DNA from: Thereva unica | Lineage: Eukaryota; Arthropoda; Insecta; Diptera; Therevidae | Length of the DNA stretch: 64,000 nucleotides | Assembly: GCA_949987705.1 (NCBI GenBank) | Contig: OX465281.1 | Coordinates: 191,753,112-191,817,111 of the forward strand | Direction: 5' to 3' | Shown here: in pieces, positions 10,761-21,863 of the stretch | How the letters are laid out: each line of letters opens with the position of its first letter | Numbering within the stretch: the first letter of the stretch is position 1 | Made by a program: the position numbers and the translations under genes | The notes under the pieces: model-generated | What the model was told of the DNA's origin: nothing | Seen by the model: only the letters and a program-made list of their open reading frames with translations | Databases searched by the model: none

Positions 10761-12702
10761 CGACTCATGCAACGAAGACTATAGTAACTCATTTTTTGTA
10801 GTTTTTAGAAAAACAAGTTTAAAATATCTGCTTGATAACTGTTCATTATTATTTTTTTAATCAGAGAAGATATGGCTTTTTTTTTTGTTCTGGGTCTTCC
10901 AGTCTTAGTTTGGCTTTAATAAAAAGTAGAAAAAAAATTTGTTTTTGTTTTTTTTTAGTTTTTTTTAACGAGTTACTATAGTATTCGTTGTACTATTCAA
11001 AGCAAAAATCTAATTTGTTTGTTTAACATACTATATTTTGAGCTGTTTTACAGAGATGACAAAGTGAAGGCATTGAACTTTAATAAACAAATACTTTTGT
11101 GCTCCTAATTAACATAAAAATAAAACAAGATTATTCTGAATCGGTCACATTTTCATTTTCATCATCACTTTTTGCAGTGCTTTGAGCGCTTCTATTACTT
11201 CTTTTAGTCTCCTTATCTTTTGCTTTTAAAGAATAATAGAAAGGATGGTAGACGGAAGGAATGGCTTTGCTCTTACACAGCTCTAGCAAACCCGTTAACT
11301 TCTTAGTTTCTATCGGAAGGGGTTCTTTGTAAAGAATGGGAATATTTTGGGGAACATTATCTTTTCTAAGAGTTCTTTTTTTTAAGCATATGGATTGCGG
11401 TTCCTCCGTGAAATTGTATTTGAATTCAGCAACGTCTGGTTGGTTTGTCAAAAATTCAATTTGCTTGACTTTGCTTATCATAAATTTTTGCCCGCTGTTA
11501 TCTTTCGCCCAGTTTTAAGTTAGAACAATATTGCTAAAACTGTAGAAATCATTTTGGGACATTTCCTTCACGTCATGGGGTTCTCCAGTTACCTTGGCCA
11601 TTTTAATTAACATGATCCATTGTTCTGGAGTAAATATATCGGACTGACGTTTTTTGGCATTTTCTATAGTAGCATGCATGCTGTCGCCTTCATTTTGAGT
11701 GTGGCTCCTTTCTAGAAAACGATGCAAAATGTGTACCTTAAAAGTTTTCGAAGCGTAAGCAAGCATACTGAAGACAAATCGATTTCTGTTTTGACCTCCA
11801 CAGTTGTCCGAATAAAAAACTATTTTTTTTACCCCATTTCCAATTTGCTTTTTTATGAAATTTAGCAAGCAACTCGATATTTCATTAGGTCCTCTTCTTG
11901 CTATGGACTCGTTCCAAACATAACAATGACCTTTTTTCTTTCCCAGATCATAGATGGTGAAATTGTACGTGGCTAATTTGCTTTTGTAGTAAAAACTACT
12001 TATTTCACATGCAGGGGTGATGAGAACTTTTTGCAAATCAAAGCAAGCGATACAAATGGTTTTATCCTCTCGAGATAATATCGTTGGTTTACAAGCAGAA
12101 TTCACTAAGTACAATTTTTCAAGTTTTCAGTTTTTTATACTAAAGTAAGTCTTATAATGCCAACTTTATACTGGCAATACCTTATAGCCCGCACACTAAT
12201 ATTGTTAAGGTTTTTAGGGGGTTAGTTTCGGATTTACCTTGTCCATAATGACACAAAACTACCAAATCATTTCTGCCAAAACTCACTAATTCGTTGCGTT
12301 TTTTTATTTTAATCTAAAAATCCAGTATTAGAATTAAATAATTATTTCAATTCTTTTGTAAACTAAACTAAGAAATCTAAAAAACAATGTATACTGAGCC
12401 GATTACTATTATATGCCATTACAAAATTTTCAGAGACACAAACATCTTAAATATCGATTTACTAAAAACTATGGTTTTTGACTTAGTGAGTTCTGCTTTT
12501 AAACCCACGATATAGTATTCGTTGTATTTTATGGCCAAAAATTACTTACTATATTTTATCGTAGCATTTCTGGTTGCCTAACCCTTTCGTTTCGACATAC
12601 TATACTTTCCCAGGTCAAAACTTCAGGTAAATATATGCCATGCACCATGGTAACTCAAAAACCCCCAAAAATGAGTTACTATAGTCTTCGTTGCATGAGT
12701 CG
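10761..12702 (-). mobile_element. DNA transposon with 36-bp perfect inverted repeats encoding a DUF7869-like protein
   Basis: The first 36 bp (CGACTCATGCAACGAAGACT...) recur in perfect inverted form at 12667-12702. The flanks carry ATAT on both sides (10757-10760 and 12703-12706), a likely 4-bp target duplication. Variants of the terminal motif (ACTATAGTATTCGTTGTA) recur sub-terminally near 10970 and 12507. The single coding region (reverse strand, 11131-12111) lies wholly inside. A 4-bp duplication is compatible with Sola-type elements among known superfamilies, but this placement is only a hypothesis. The perfect terminal repeats argue that the copy is young or was recently mobile. Confidence 0.75.
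11131..12111 (-). pseudogene. Putative transposase, DUF7869-like, one internal stop
   Basis: The reverse-strand frame from about 12111 to 11131 (some 327 codons) is interrupted by one TAA at 11515-11517; both halves are in the same frame. The first half carries I-V-F-Y-S-D-N-C-G-G-Q-N-R-N-R and H-R-F-L-E-R-S-H-T-Q-N-E-G-D-S-M-H. The same block recurs in uncharacterised arthropod and cnidarian proteins that I associate with DUF7869. The aspartates in S-D-N-C and E-G-D-S, and the I-Y-D-L-G upstream, are candidate metal ligands. The second half ends in a lysine/serine/aspartate-rich tail. The frame has no convincing ATG at its start; an upstream exon is possible, since an ATG followed after two codons by a GTAAAT donor lies near 12235-12250, but the phase did not fit. 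Its position between terminal repeats suggests a transposase. Confidence 0.65.
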
Positions 12703-12706
12703 ATAT

Positions 12707-13565
12707 GTAAACCTCTACCAAAAAATGTCAAACTGAATGATTTGATATTTGACAGTAATATTAACAGTTTTCAAAAACTATATCAAAAATTCAACTAGAC
12801 AAATTAATAGCTAACTAAAAGACGAACATTTTAAAAAAACATGAGTACGGAAACTCAAATATTCGGCCCGTTAGAATAAATTGAATAGAAAAAATAGTAC
12901 TTTTTTGAAAAAATTAAACTTTTTGTTAAAAATTTTAAAAAAACCAAAATGAAATTTCAAAATCCGGCTAGAGGGATCGATAGGTAAATCCAAGATGAAC
13001 ATTTAAAAAAAAAATTTTGTCAATAACTTAAAAATTACGACCTCTAGAGTAATTTGGGTGAAATATCAAATGTCTCGCCACTGTGCGCCGGCCCTGATTG
13101 TGGGATGTCGAATCCAAAGAATATAAAAATAAATGATTGGGCGTCTTTAACAACTCCTCCTTATCCACAATGATGGACAAAAAGACGTTAAATTTTCCGG
13201 AGCCAGCCAGCCTATGGAAAGAGGAACCAAGGTCCCCTACATATTTGTAGCTGACGACGCCTTCGCCTTGCCTTGCGACGCCTTCGCTCTTACCTGTTCT
13301 GCCAGTGGTCTTTCGGATGAAATTTGTAATTTCGGAATATGCCGTACAGCGAAAAATTTTAAATGCGGCATAGCAAACCATTTCGATTTGTACATAGTAT
13401 CAGCGTAAATAGTATTAATAAATTTTCGTCCTTCAAGCTCATTTTTTTATATCGCCGAACAAATAGCAACTGAAGCGTGGTAATATATCTAGACTTAAAT
13501 CGGAAAACATAAAACATTGTGCGCACGCAAGAATTTTATCATTCAAGGTCGTATTCACCTAAAGT
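12707..13565. other. Non-coding AT-rich stretch
   Basis: No gene recognised. The reading frames here (for example at 13028-13381) lack any familiar motif and lie opposite each other on both strands. Confidence 0.35.
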
Positions 13566-13976
13566 CTTGTAGTGACCGCGTAAACTTAATTACCAAGTTT
13601 ACGCAAAGTCACACAATAACCTCCCACACGATAAACACGATCAATCGGAACACTTCATCGATCACCGAACTCAAAGTTCAGTGATCTTGCCGTTTTCCAT
13701 TCCGTCCCGATCGTGTTATCAAGTATCCAATTTCCGGCATCTCCGTATTCTACTTTACTGTCCGAAGGTTCCTCCATAGTGATACCCAAAGTCTCGCCGA
13801 CAAATATAATCGAATATTAAAAACAGAAATCAAAGAGATATATGTATATATATATCCTATATACAAAAAAATTAGTGTAGTACTATTATAAATACCTATA
13901 GTGATAAAATAAATAAAGTTTGTAGCAATAACCAAAAAACTAGTGTTTTATAAAAACGCATGGTGAAAACGCCACA
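13566..13976 (+). mobile_element. Probable LTR of a retrotransposon
   Basis: The last 86 bp (13891-13976) are repeated exactly 700 bp further on (14591-14676). The repeat ends in CA (GTGAAAACGCCACA) and in this copy is followed at once by TTGGTGACCTCGACCGC, the kind of sequence that serves as a primer-binding site after the 5' LTR of insect BEL or gypsy elements. A plausible TG start lies at about 13566 and AATAAA signals lie near 13909. TATA-rich sequence sits at 13840-13860. Only the 3' part is proven by the repeat; the left boundary is a guess. Confidence 0.45.
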
Positions 13977-14590
13977 TTGGTGACCTCGACCGCTACACGC
14001 GGAGATTTATTAAAATTTTTCGGAGTGGTGTAATTGATTCACCGGCAAAATATAATAAAAAAAGTGGCTCATTTGTGAATAACTACGCAACAATCCATGA
14101 AAATAAAGGAAGAGAATTCATTTTAACGCCATTAACATTTTTTTTAATTCATTTGCAGGCAATTAATTTTTCAAGATCCATACTAGGATAATATAGAAAA
14201 ACACAAAAAAAAAGTTACTCTCTCGACTGATATACAGTACAAACAGTGCGTGCTATTTACAAAATAGTTGGGTTTTAAAAAAGTAATCAATATTTAAAAA
14301 TAAAATTGAATGCCACAAACTATAAACCAAAACAAGAAGGCAAACAAATATAATTTCTGGTATGCTGAATAACAAAAGGCTTTGGAGTCTAGAGTATATT
14401 CAACAAAAGAAGTCAGCCACATCGAGGGAACACAATCATCAGATAACAATATTTAAATAAAATAAATAATAACAATTTATTGATTAAAAATATATCAATA
14501 TTAAACTAACTTTAACAATTGGTGTGGGATTAATGTTAAATTTTTTTTCTTTTGTTTTGTATACATAAAATACTTTGAACTATAATAAAT
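13977..14590 (+). other. Possible LTR-element leader or internal remnant
   Basis: This stretch lies between the two copies of the 86-bp repeat. It begins with the primer-binding-like sequence and has no gag or pol coding potential, so any element has lost its internal genes. The rest is AT-rich and unremarkable. Confidence 0.35.
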
Positions 14591-14676
14591 AATACCTATA
14601 GTGATAAAATAAATAAAGTTTGTAGCAATAACCAAAAAACTAGTGTTTTATAAAAACGCATGGTGAAAACGCCACA
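14591..14676 (+). repeat. Second copy of the 86-bp LTR end
   Basis: Identical by eye to 13891-13976. Only this terminal piece of the putative LTR is present, so the 3' LTR was truncated on its left side or the 700-bp interval is a tandem duplication product. Confidence 0.75.
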
Positions 14677-15093
14677 GTCTTGTCTCTACAGAGTGCGTGC
14701 ACAGTCTTTTAGAACATAGTTTGAGACTTTTCATATGCTTCGTGCAACATTTTAGTGGATACGCAATGAAAACTTTGTCTCCGCACAGTTCGGTATTTTT
14801 CGTTTTTTGCTCTATTTTTGTGGATTTTACTGTGCTTACATTACAGTCGATTCGCGGGAGAAACCTTTTTTAAGTGATCGTCAAACGTGCCACTGCAAGA
14901 GTCAGCACGCGGCCTCAAAAAACTTCCATTGGATACAACGGGTGAGAATTCTAGGAATATGTATTGTTTGCGCTGTATACTAAGTGACTCACCAAAAATC
15001 CAGGCTTAGGAAAATTCCTGGAACTCATTCGTAGTTTGAACATTCAAGCGCGCGCACGTTCTGTAAAATATATTTGGATGTAAAACGTAGAAA

Positions 15094-15798
15094 TTGTCCA
15101 AATTCAAATGCGTTTTTTTTTGCGAAAACGCATCAGATCTAGCTCAGTGTTTGAAATTACGTGAAATTCGCTCAGATAAGTTCGATCTGACTCTTGAACA
15201 GACGATTAACGCGGACGCAGGAAATGAATTGACTGGTATCGTTTATTCGACAAACTTTCTGTCGGCGTGCAACGTTGGTGTATAACTCATAGATAATAAC
15301 GAAATATGAAACGTTTCAATACAAATATTACAGACCGTTTTACAAACTACTGCTTCGACAGCGAATGTCTCGATCAGTATTTCCCTAAGTCTGTCAAGGT
15401 TTCTAAACATTCTTTGCGTGGTACAATGAGGGGAAAGCAGTATCAGATTCTAGGACCAAACCAAGAACGTCCATCGGATTTCGCGATTGAATTGAGAAAC
15501 AAATTTCGAGGAGGCTTTTGTCAACTTCGTGATAAATGATTGGGCGAATGCAGAAATGGCCAGTTTCATCAGCGATGTCAATTTTGTATCATGTTCAAAT
15601 TTTAAAAATGCCGTTATGAAGTCCGAAAAGCCAAGCTTGTCCTGTCCATTACACAAGGAATCTGACAAAAATCATTTTGAAGTGTAAAATCAAGGACAAA
15701 TCTAACGTCGTCATTCGATGCTCAGATACCGATATTTTGGTTATAATGGTCGGTAACATGCAACGCGTCTGCGAGAACGTCAAAATCTGGTTTCACGT
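15094..15798 (+). pseudogene. Relic of an uncharacterised, repeat-associated insect protein
   Basis: Broken frames on the plus strand contain L-E-Q-T-I-N-A-D-A-G-N-E-L-T-G-I (about 15195-15240) with Y-S-T-N-F-L-S-A, then Y-Q-I-L-G-P-N-Q-E-R-P-S-D-F, W-A-N-A-E-M-A-S-F, and finally V-V-I-R-C-S-D-T-D-I-L-V-I-M-V-G-N-M (about 15708-15760) with V-K-I-W. I recognise this order of blocks from large hypothetical proteins common in insect genomes, whose R-C-S-D-T-D-I-L segment is well conserved; I do not know a demonstrated function. Several frameshifts and stops make it dead. The final block is repeated at 18158-18266 because it lies at the start of the tandem duplication. Confidence 0.5.
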
Positions 15799-16099
15799 TT
15801 GAGTCAAAAATAAAGAAAGGTCCATCAACAGTTTTTGAGTGATTTTTGGCCAAAGTGATTTTTGCAAACTTTTGCAAAGTTTTCGAAAAAATGATAAGAG
15901 GACTTTTTGTAAGTAATAAAATTTAGAAAATTCTAGTTTTTGGGTGCGATTTTGGCCAAAAAGTGGTTTTCGAAAACCTTCAAAGGGTTAATCGGGTCAA
16001 CATTTTTGTAAGAACTAAAGTTGTAGAGAATTTCATTGTCAACATTTTGGGGCACGGAGTTGTATCACCTATAGAAACCGAAATACATAGAACCATAGA

Positions 16100-17300
16100 T
16101 ACAAAATTGGTAATTCTGAGCTCACGTTAGATTTACAATGCCATTTCCGATTCACTATAGTCGAGAATTTTTGTGAGATCTAGGCAATATTTAGTTCGAA
16201 CCTTGATTTGACATTGCTTTGAAATCCTTTAAACATGTGCAATACAGAATTAGATATTATTTTCCAATGGTGTAGTTATTCAGGATAAGTTCTCATTAAC
16301 AATTTTTCGTCAATCTCCAGGTAGATTCTCTGGAGCGAGAACGGCCATTTTATATTTTAAAATTTAAAACAAATTTTTCAGATCATCATTGAATAATTTG
16401 CTGATTCCATTTTCAATGCTATTAAAACGAATAATATGAATATAGTCCGGGGAAATTAGCAAAAAAACGCGAAAGGAGAAAAACTCCAAAATGGCTGAAA
16501 ATTGGTACACAGCTTCCTTATGACTTTTTAAGAAAACAATTTCAGAATCCAAAAAAATAAAACATGGTCGCCGGAAATATCGGGTTTTTTCCGATTTTTC
16601 CATGTATCTCGGTTTCTATAGGTCTTACAACCCCGTGCAAAGGCACAAAATGTTAACAATAAAATTCTCTACAACTTTAGTTCAGACAAAAAAGTTGACC
16701 CGATTAACCCTTTGGAAGTTATTCAAGGTCAAAGTTTTCGAAAATCCTTTTTTGGCCAAAATTTCAATTAAAACCCGGTATTTTCGAAATTTTTTCAATC
16801 AGTCAATACGAAACGTTATTGCCTAATTTTTTCGAAAACTTAACAATTTCAAAGTTATTCAAGGTCAAAGTTTGCAAAAATCACTTTTTGGCCAAAAATC
16901 ACTTCAAACCAGTTTTTTTTTTCGAAAGTTGTATTTGGTTGGCAATAATGTTTGGTATAAGTAGATGAAAAAAATGTTTTGCCTACAAAATACAATTATC
17001 GAAAAAAAAAAACTGTTTTTGACAATTTTTCGAAAAATAGTTTTCCCAGTAGGGAAGTCATTTAGCAGAAGGAGTCCCAGTACAAAAAAGCCTTCCACCC
17101 AGTACATAAAAGACATTACATTAACACGGCGATGGCCTAAGTGGTGAAAGACTTCCTTTTTTCCTTCCGTAGAATGTGTTTTGGAAGTATTTACACCTTA
17201 TTTATTATATTGTTAATTTATAATTATATATACTGCGCCCACCTTTGCCACAAAAACAGTTGGGCCCCCACGGTTTACAGAAACAGAAGGTAATGTAAAA
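16100..17300. other. Gene-free body of the duplicated unit
   Basis: This stretch repeatedly uses words such as TTTTTGGCCAAAA, GGTCAAAGTTT and TTTCGAAAA in both orientations, giving it a weak self-complementary character. The short frames seen here, such as the pair at 16364-16603 and 16602-16826, recur identically at 23301-23763 only because the DNA is duplicated; they show no protein motif. Confidence 0.5.
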
Positions 17301-17354
17301 GATATGACAGCTTCGAATACCGTAAAAAATGGGCGACTGGCGACGCCAGCCTTA

Positions 17355-17832
17355 AGGGGAGTTTACATCCCAGACTCAAATTGGAAGAACAAAGTGGCCC
17401 TGTACAAAATGCAAGCGCAAAGTTTCGTCGAAAGCTCGAAACTTTTTACAACTGTCAAATGGAAATTTTTTGACACTATCGCAGAGAAAACAATTTAATT
17501 AGCTGCAAAGCCTTTTTATTAGTTTCAAACATTTTTACATTTCGTTTTTGATTTTTCAAGTTGTCGAAAACAAGGTAAATATGCAAAAACTTCTAACAAA
17601 ACCACAAGAAACCGCGAAAGTGACATCTAGTAGGCACTAGAATACTTAAATTTAACGAAACTAAAAGCTTTTTTCCGACATTCGCATTCGTAAAGTAGAA
17701 TAGAACTCTACTTTGAGGCTGCCGTTTGCTGTTGCCACTTTGGTGAAACAGAGACAGAGCCATACTATCTTCTATGCGATAAAAGAGTTCAGATTTGCGC
17801 TTCCACTTTGAGGCTGGGATGTAAACTCCCCT
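17355..17832. mobile_element. Harbinger-type MITE with TTA duplication and a paralogous empty site
   Basis: Perfect 19-bp inverted repeats (AGGGGAGTTTACATCCCAG and its reverse complement) bound a 478-bp non-coding element flanked by TTA at 17352-17354 and 17833-17835. The homologous place in duplication unit 2 (24291-24293) has a single TTA in GCCTTAATGCAG. The element and its 3-bp target duplication are therefore proven by an empty site within the window. A 3-bp TWA-type duplication is typical of PIF/Harbinger elements. Confidence 0.88.
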
Positions 17833-18974
17833 TTAATGCAGAAACAACAAGAACAGCTTCGATTTGATATGGAAAGCGGGCCCCACGTGACGTCAGCATT
17901 AAAATACCGTATACGTTATACAGTCTTTTACATAACCTTGTTTCTGTATATCGTGGGCCCCCCAATAAAATATGTAAGTTTGCACTATCTTGTTGAAAAT
18001 AGGTTCGTCAGACCCTTTTCTCGCGTTTTCGGACGCACAAAGTGCACCAACATTAAACGATAGCGTGCGCAAGGGTTTCTCGAACTTTGAAGGAAAATGG
18101 TATTTTTTGACCACACTCCGGCCCAGACAGTTATTTCGTTGTCGTCGTTTCGTTGTCAAGGACAAATCTAACGTCGTCATTCGATGCTCAGATACCGATA
18201 TTTTGGTTATAATGGTCGGTAACATGCAACGCGTCTGCGAGAACGTCAAAATCTGGTTTCACGTTTGAGTCAAAAATAAAGAAAGGTCCATCAACAGTTT
18301 TTGAGTGATTTTTGGCCAAAGTGATTTTTGCAAACTTTTGCAAAGTTTTCGAAAAAATGATAAGAGGACTTTTTGTAAGTAATAAAATTTAGAAAATTCT
18401 AGTTTTTGGGTGCGATTTTGGCCAAAAAGTGGTTTTCGAAAACCTTCAAAGGGTTAATCGGGTCAACATTTTTGTAAGAACTAAAGTTGTAGAGAATTTC
18501 ATTGTCAACATTTTGGGGCACGGAGTTGTATCACCTATAGAAACCGAAATATGTACATAGAACCATAGATACAAAATTGGTAATTCTGAGCTCACGTTAG
18601 ATTTACAATGCCATTTCCGATTCACTATAGTCGAGAATTTTTGTGAGATCTAGGCAATATTTAGTTCGAACCTTGATTTGACATTGCTTTGAAATCCTTT
18701 AAACATGTGCAATACAGAATTTATTTTATTTATTTATTATTAAACCAAAAGATATACATGAATTATATAATAATAACATGAAAATCTCCACAGAGGTAAT
18801 CGTTGTTACCTGTTAGTGGGATTGGTTATAAATATAGGAACTTAAAACTAATATTTAAAGAAAATTTTTATTTAAGGAGAATGTGTATAAGACTTATAAT
18901 AAGAAAAATCATTTATATGTTTAATTTTTTGAGTAACAAATTAATATAATATATGCAAACAACAATACATTTTA

Positions 18975-21863
18975 TTAGTAGTTTAAAGCTATCCATTTTT
19001 TTAATTTATGTTTCCTAGTGTTTACATTAGTTAAGCCTTTGAGTTCATTAGGAAGTACGTTAAAAGTATAGATTGATCTTATAAAGCTATTTTTATAACT
19101 AACCGTTTTAAATCTTTGCGGTATAGAAATACTCTTGTTTCTTGTAATACTGATTGAGCTATCAAATTTTTCTTTCAGAGAGTTGTAATGATATTTTAGA
19201 GATTCTAGGGCGAATAGCTGTTCCAGATTCAAAGGATTGTTATAAATATTAAATTTATTCCTATTTACTATCTTTAGTATTTTTTTCTGTTGGCTTTGCA
19301 GAAGATTTAAGCAATTTGAATACGCTCCACCCCAAGCAATAATCCCATAATTAATTATACTCTGGAAGAATGCATAGTACAACTTCATCAGTGTATCAGT
19401 ATTCATGATCTTGGAGAGTTTATAGAATATGGATATTAAAAATTTCGTTTTGTTCAATATGTATTCAATATGTTTATCCCATTTCATTCTACAGTCAAAA
19501 ATAACTCCAAGGTATTTACAAGATTCAACTCGTTGCAAGGTTTCTCCATTAACAGAAATATTTATGTTAACGGGAACACTTCTGCAGTAGTTTCCAAAAG
19601 GCATGTATACAGTTTTGTCTAGGTTTAATGATAGCTTATTCAAGGCTAGCCAATTACTTATTTCCCTAAGATAATTATTCATTTTGTCTTGCACCTCAGT
19701 CCACGTTTTACCAATAGATATGACTGCTGTGTCATCAGCAAATGATATAATTGTCTCATCAGGCATACCACATAATAGGTCATTTACATATAAGATAAAT
19801 AGTAGGGGTCCCATGACTGTTCCTTGTGGAACACCCGTTCGTACAACGCAGAGTTCACTTATAGCAGCATTAACTTTAACGCGTTGAGTTCTATCATGCA
19901 AGTAAGAAGTAATAAGCTGATGGGCATTACCTCTTATTCCATAATTGTACAATTTTTCTAACAAAATTTTATGATTTACTGTATCAAACGCTTTTGCTAA
20001 ATCTAAAAATGTGACTGCTATTGGGATGCTTTTATCAAGTTTGTCATATATTATATTCGTTAAATAACTTAGAGCATCATTAGTACCCAATTTCTTCATA
20101 AAGCCATACTGCCTTTTTGAAATTATGTTATGTATATTAACAAAATTTAAAATTCTCTTGTAAATTACTTTTTCGAAGATTTTAGCTATGTTTGAAATTA
20201 AAGATATTGGTCTGTAATTAGACATATTATGCTTATCTTTAGCTTTATATATCGGTTTTACATCAGCTTGTTTTAGAGCATCAGGCCAAGTAGATCTTTC
20301 AATGCATAAATTGATTATGTGTACCAGAGGTCTCACAATGAATCTAGCTAGTACGATAATACTTCTTGAGTTGAGCTCGTCAACACCATTGCTCTTAATT
20401 TTCATATTTTTAATAATATTGTATACTTCAGATGTATTTGTTGGTGTTAAAAATATCGTATTAGGGTTGACTGGTGGAAGATTTAGTGTAAGGTTATTTG
20501 GTTGGGGAATTTTGTTACTAAGCTCAGTACCAACATTACTGAAGAATGTATTCAAACAGTCCGCGATTTTTCTGGGGTCATGTATCTTTGATTTATTATC
20601 ATCGTAAATGTAATTAATTTTATCATTCTTTTTTAATTTTCTGCCAAGTTTATTGTTAATAAACGACCATAAATTTTTGGAATTATTAATATTCTTCTCA
20701 ATTTGTTGTTTGTCATACTTGAATTTGGCTTCTTTTATTACCTTATTAAGAATTTTAACATATTTTTTATATTCAGTTTAAATTTGTAGGTTATCTGGCT
20801 CCATTTTCCAAATCAAATAAAGAAATTCTTTTTTCTCACAAGATGTCAAGATACCTTTCGTTATCCAACGACTACGAGGAGTGGATTTAGATTGCTTTTT
20901 AGTTTTTAACTTAGACCACTTAATCCACTTAGTAATTAGACTAATAAGCGATTCTGTAGCTGTATTTGGGTCATGTATTGTCAATATCGTATTTAAATGT
21001 TCTTTTCCAGCTAAGGTTATTAGTTTTTTATAATTTATAGGATTATAATGCTTATTATCATCAATGCTTTTAATTTTATTTATTGTTATAAAAAGTGGAT
21101 AATGATCGTTAAACAAATTAGCTAGCTTAACGGGTTTGGTGTCTATGGAGTTCGTTTTGATGAAAATATTGTCAATACAAGTACCATTTATACTACTATG
21201 ATCTGAAGGTCTGGTAATTGTTTGAAAACCAGGAATAAAACCCTGCTCTAGGCAATTGTTTAAATGCTCTTGACTAAGATTATCAAATTTAATTAAATCT
21301 ATATTGAAATCACCAATTATAAAATGATTTTTGACGTTTTTTTTCATACTCATGTAAGTCTTTAATTGAGCTATGAATTCAACTTTTGGGATGTCATGCG
21401 ATCTATAAAGAGCTGATATTTCTATTTTACTATTATCTCCTAAAATTATGCAAGCATTAATTATACTAAGTCTACCTAATTTAATAATTTCTGTATTTTC
21501 CATTATGTAATCTTTTATATACATTACCACACCATCTGCATTGTTTATGTTTCCATTATTATAATACATTTTGTACCCTGGTATATTAAAATACTCGGCA
21601 TGTTCAAGTTTCCAGGTTTCTGAACATACTATTATACATGGCTTGACCTTAAGACGCTCAACTAAGACTGACAATTTATTTATATTGGCATTTAAGCTAC
21701 GGATGTTGACATACATAATTAGGTCGGTATTATTATCGATATGTCTATTGAAGGCTATGAGGTTGTTGTAAATTTTTTCTTTCTTAATAAGATTTTTTTG
21801 TAAATTGACAATGAATTCAAAATTCATTACGTTGTTGTTGTATTTGTTAATTAGATGAATCAC
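18975..21863 (-). pseudogene. LINE ORF2: endonuclease and reverse transcriptase, one stop codon
   Basis: ORF2 of the LINE would make a 960-residue replication enzyme that nicks DNA and copies the element RNA at the target. An N-terminal AP-type endonuclease is shown by C-S-E-T-W, F-I-I-G-D-F-N-I-D and S-D-H-S-S-I-N-G, with F-N-D-H-Y-P-L-F as the terminal S/N-D-H motif. The reverse transcriptase follows: Y-R-P-I-S-L-I-S, F-L-D-L-A-K-A-F-D-T-V-N-H, G-V-P-Q-G-T-V-M-G-P-L-L-F and I-S-F-A-D-D-T-A-V. The frame is continuous from 21891 to 18975 except for one TAA at 20778-20780, between the two domains. The first in-frame ATG is at 21827; 21863 is a GTG overlapping the end of ORF1. I place it in the CR1/Jockey group only broadly. 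Confidence 0.85.

Larger units (their letters stand above)
15691..18156 (+). repeat. Tandem duplication, unit 1
   Basis: The segment starting CAAGGACAAATCTAACGTCG at 15691 starts again at 18157. Apart from insertions, the two units differ by only a few substitutions and a 4-bp indel over about 1.98 kb (for example GGAGCGAG versus AGAGCGAG near 16332 and 23270). Unit 1 carries a 478-bp MITE (17355-17832) that is absent from unit 2. The content is mostly non-coding, with a pair of imperfect inverted repeats (GGGCCCCCACGG... near 17263 and CGTGGGCCCCCC near 17952) that looks like an older MITE. The joint with unit 2 is a short TCGTTTCGTTGT linker. Confidence 0.9.

Noticed and set aside
13060..13090. 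CACAGTGGCGAGAC-like terminus on the reverse strand, a possible third CACAGTG element
   Set aside because: I could not find a matching inverted partner within the window.
13028..13408. Overlapping frames on both strands
   Set aside because: No recognisable motif, and neither strand shows coding character.
16364..16826. Pair of small frames repeated identically at 23301-23763, suggesting conserved genes
   Set aside because: Identity is explained by the tandem duplication of the DNA; no motif, and both lie in self-complementary repeat sequence.
19684..20607. Plus-strand frames over the LINE
   Set aside because: Opposite strand of LINE ORF2.
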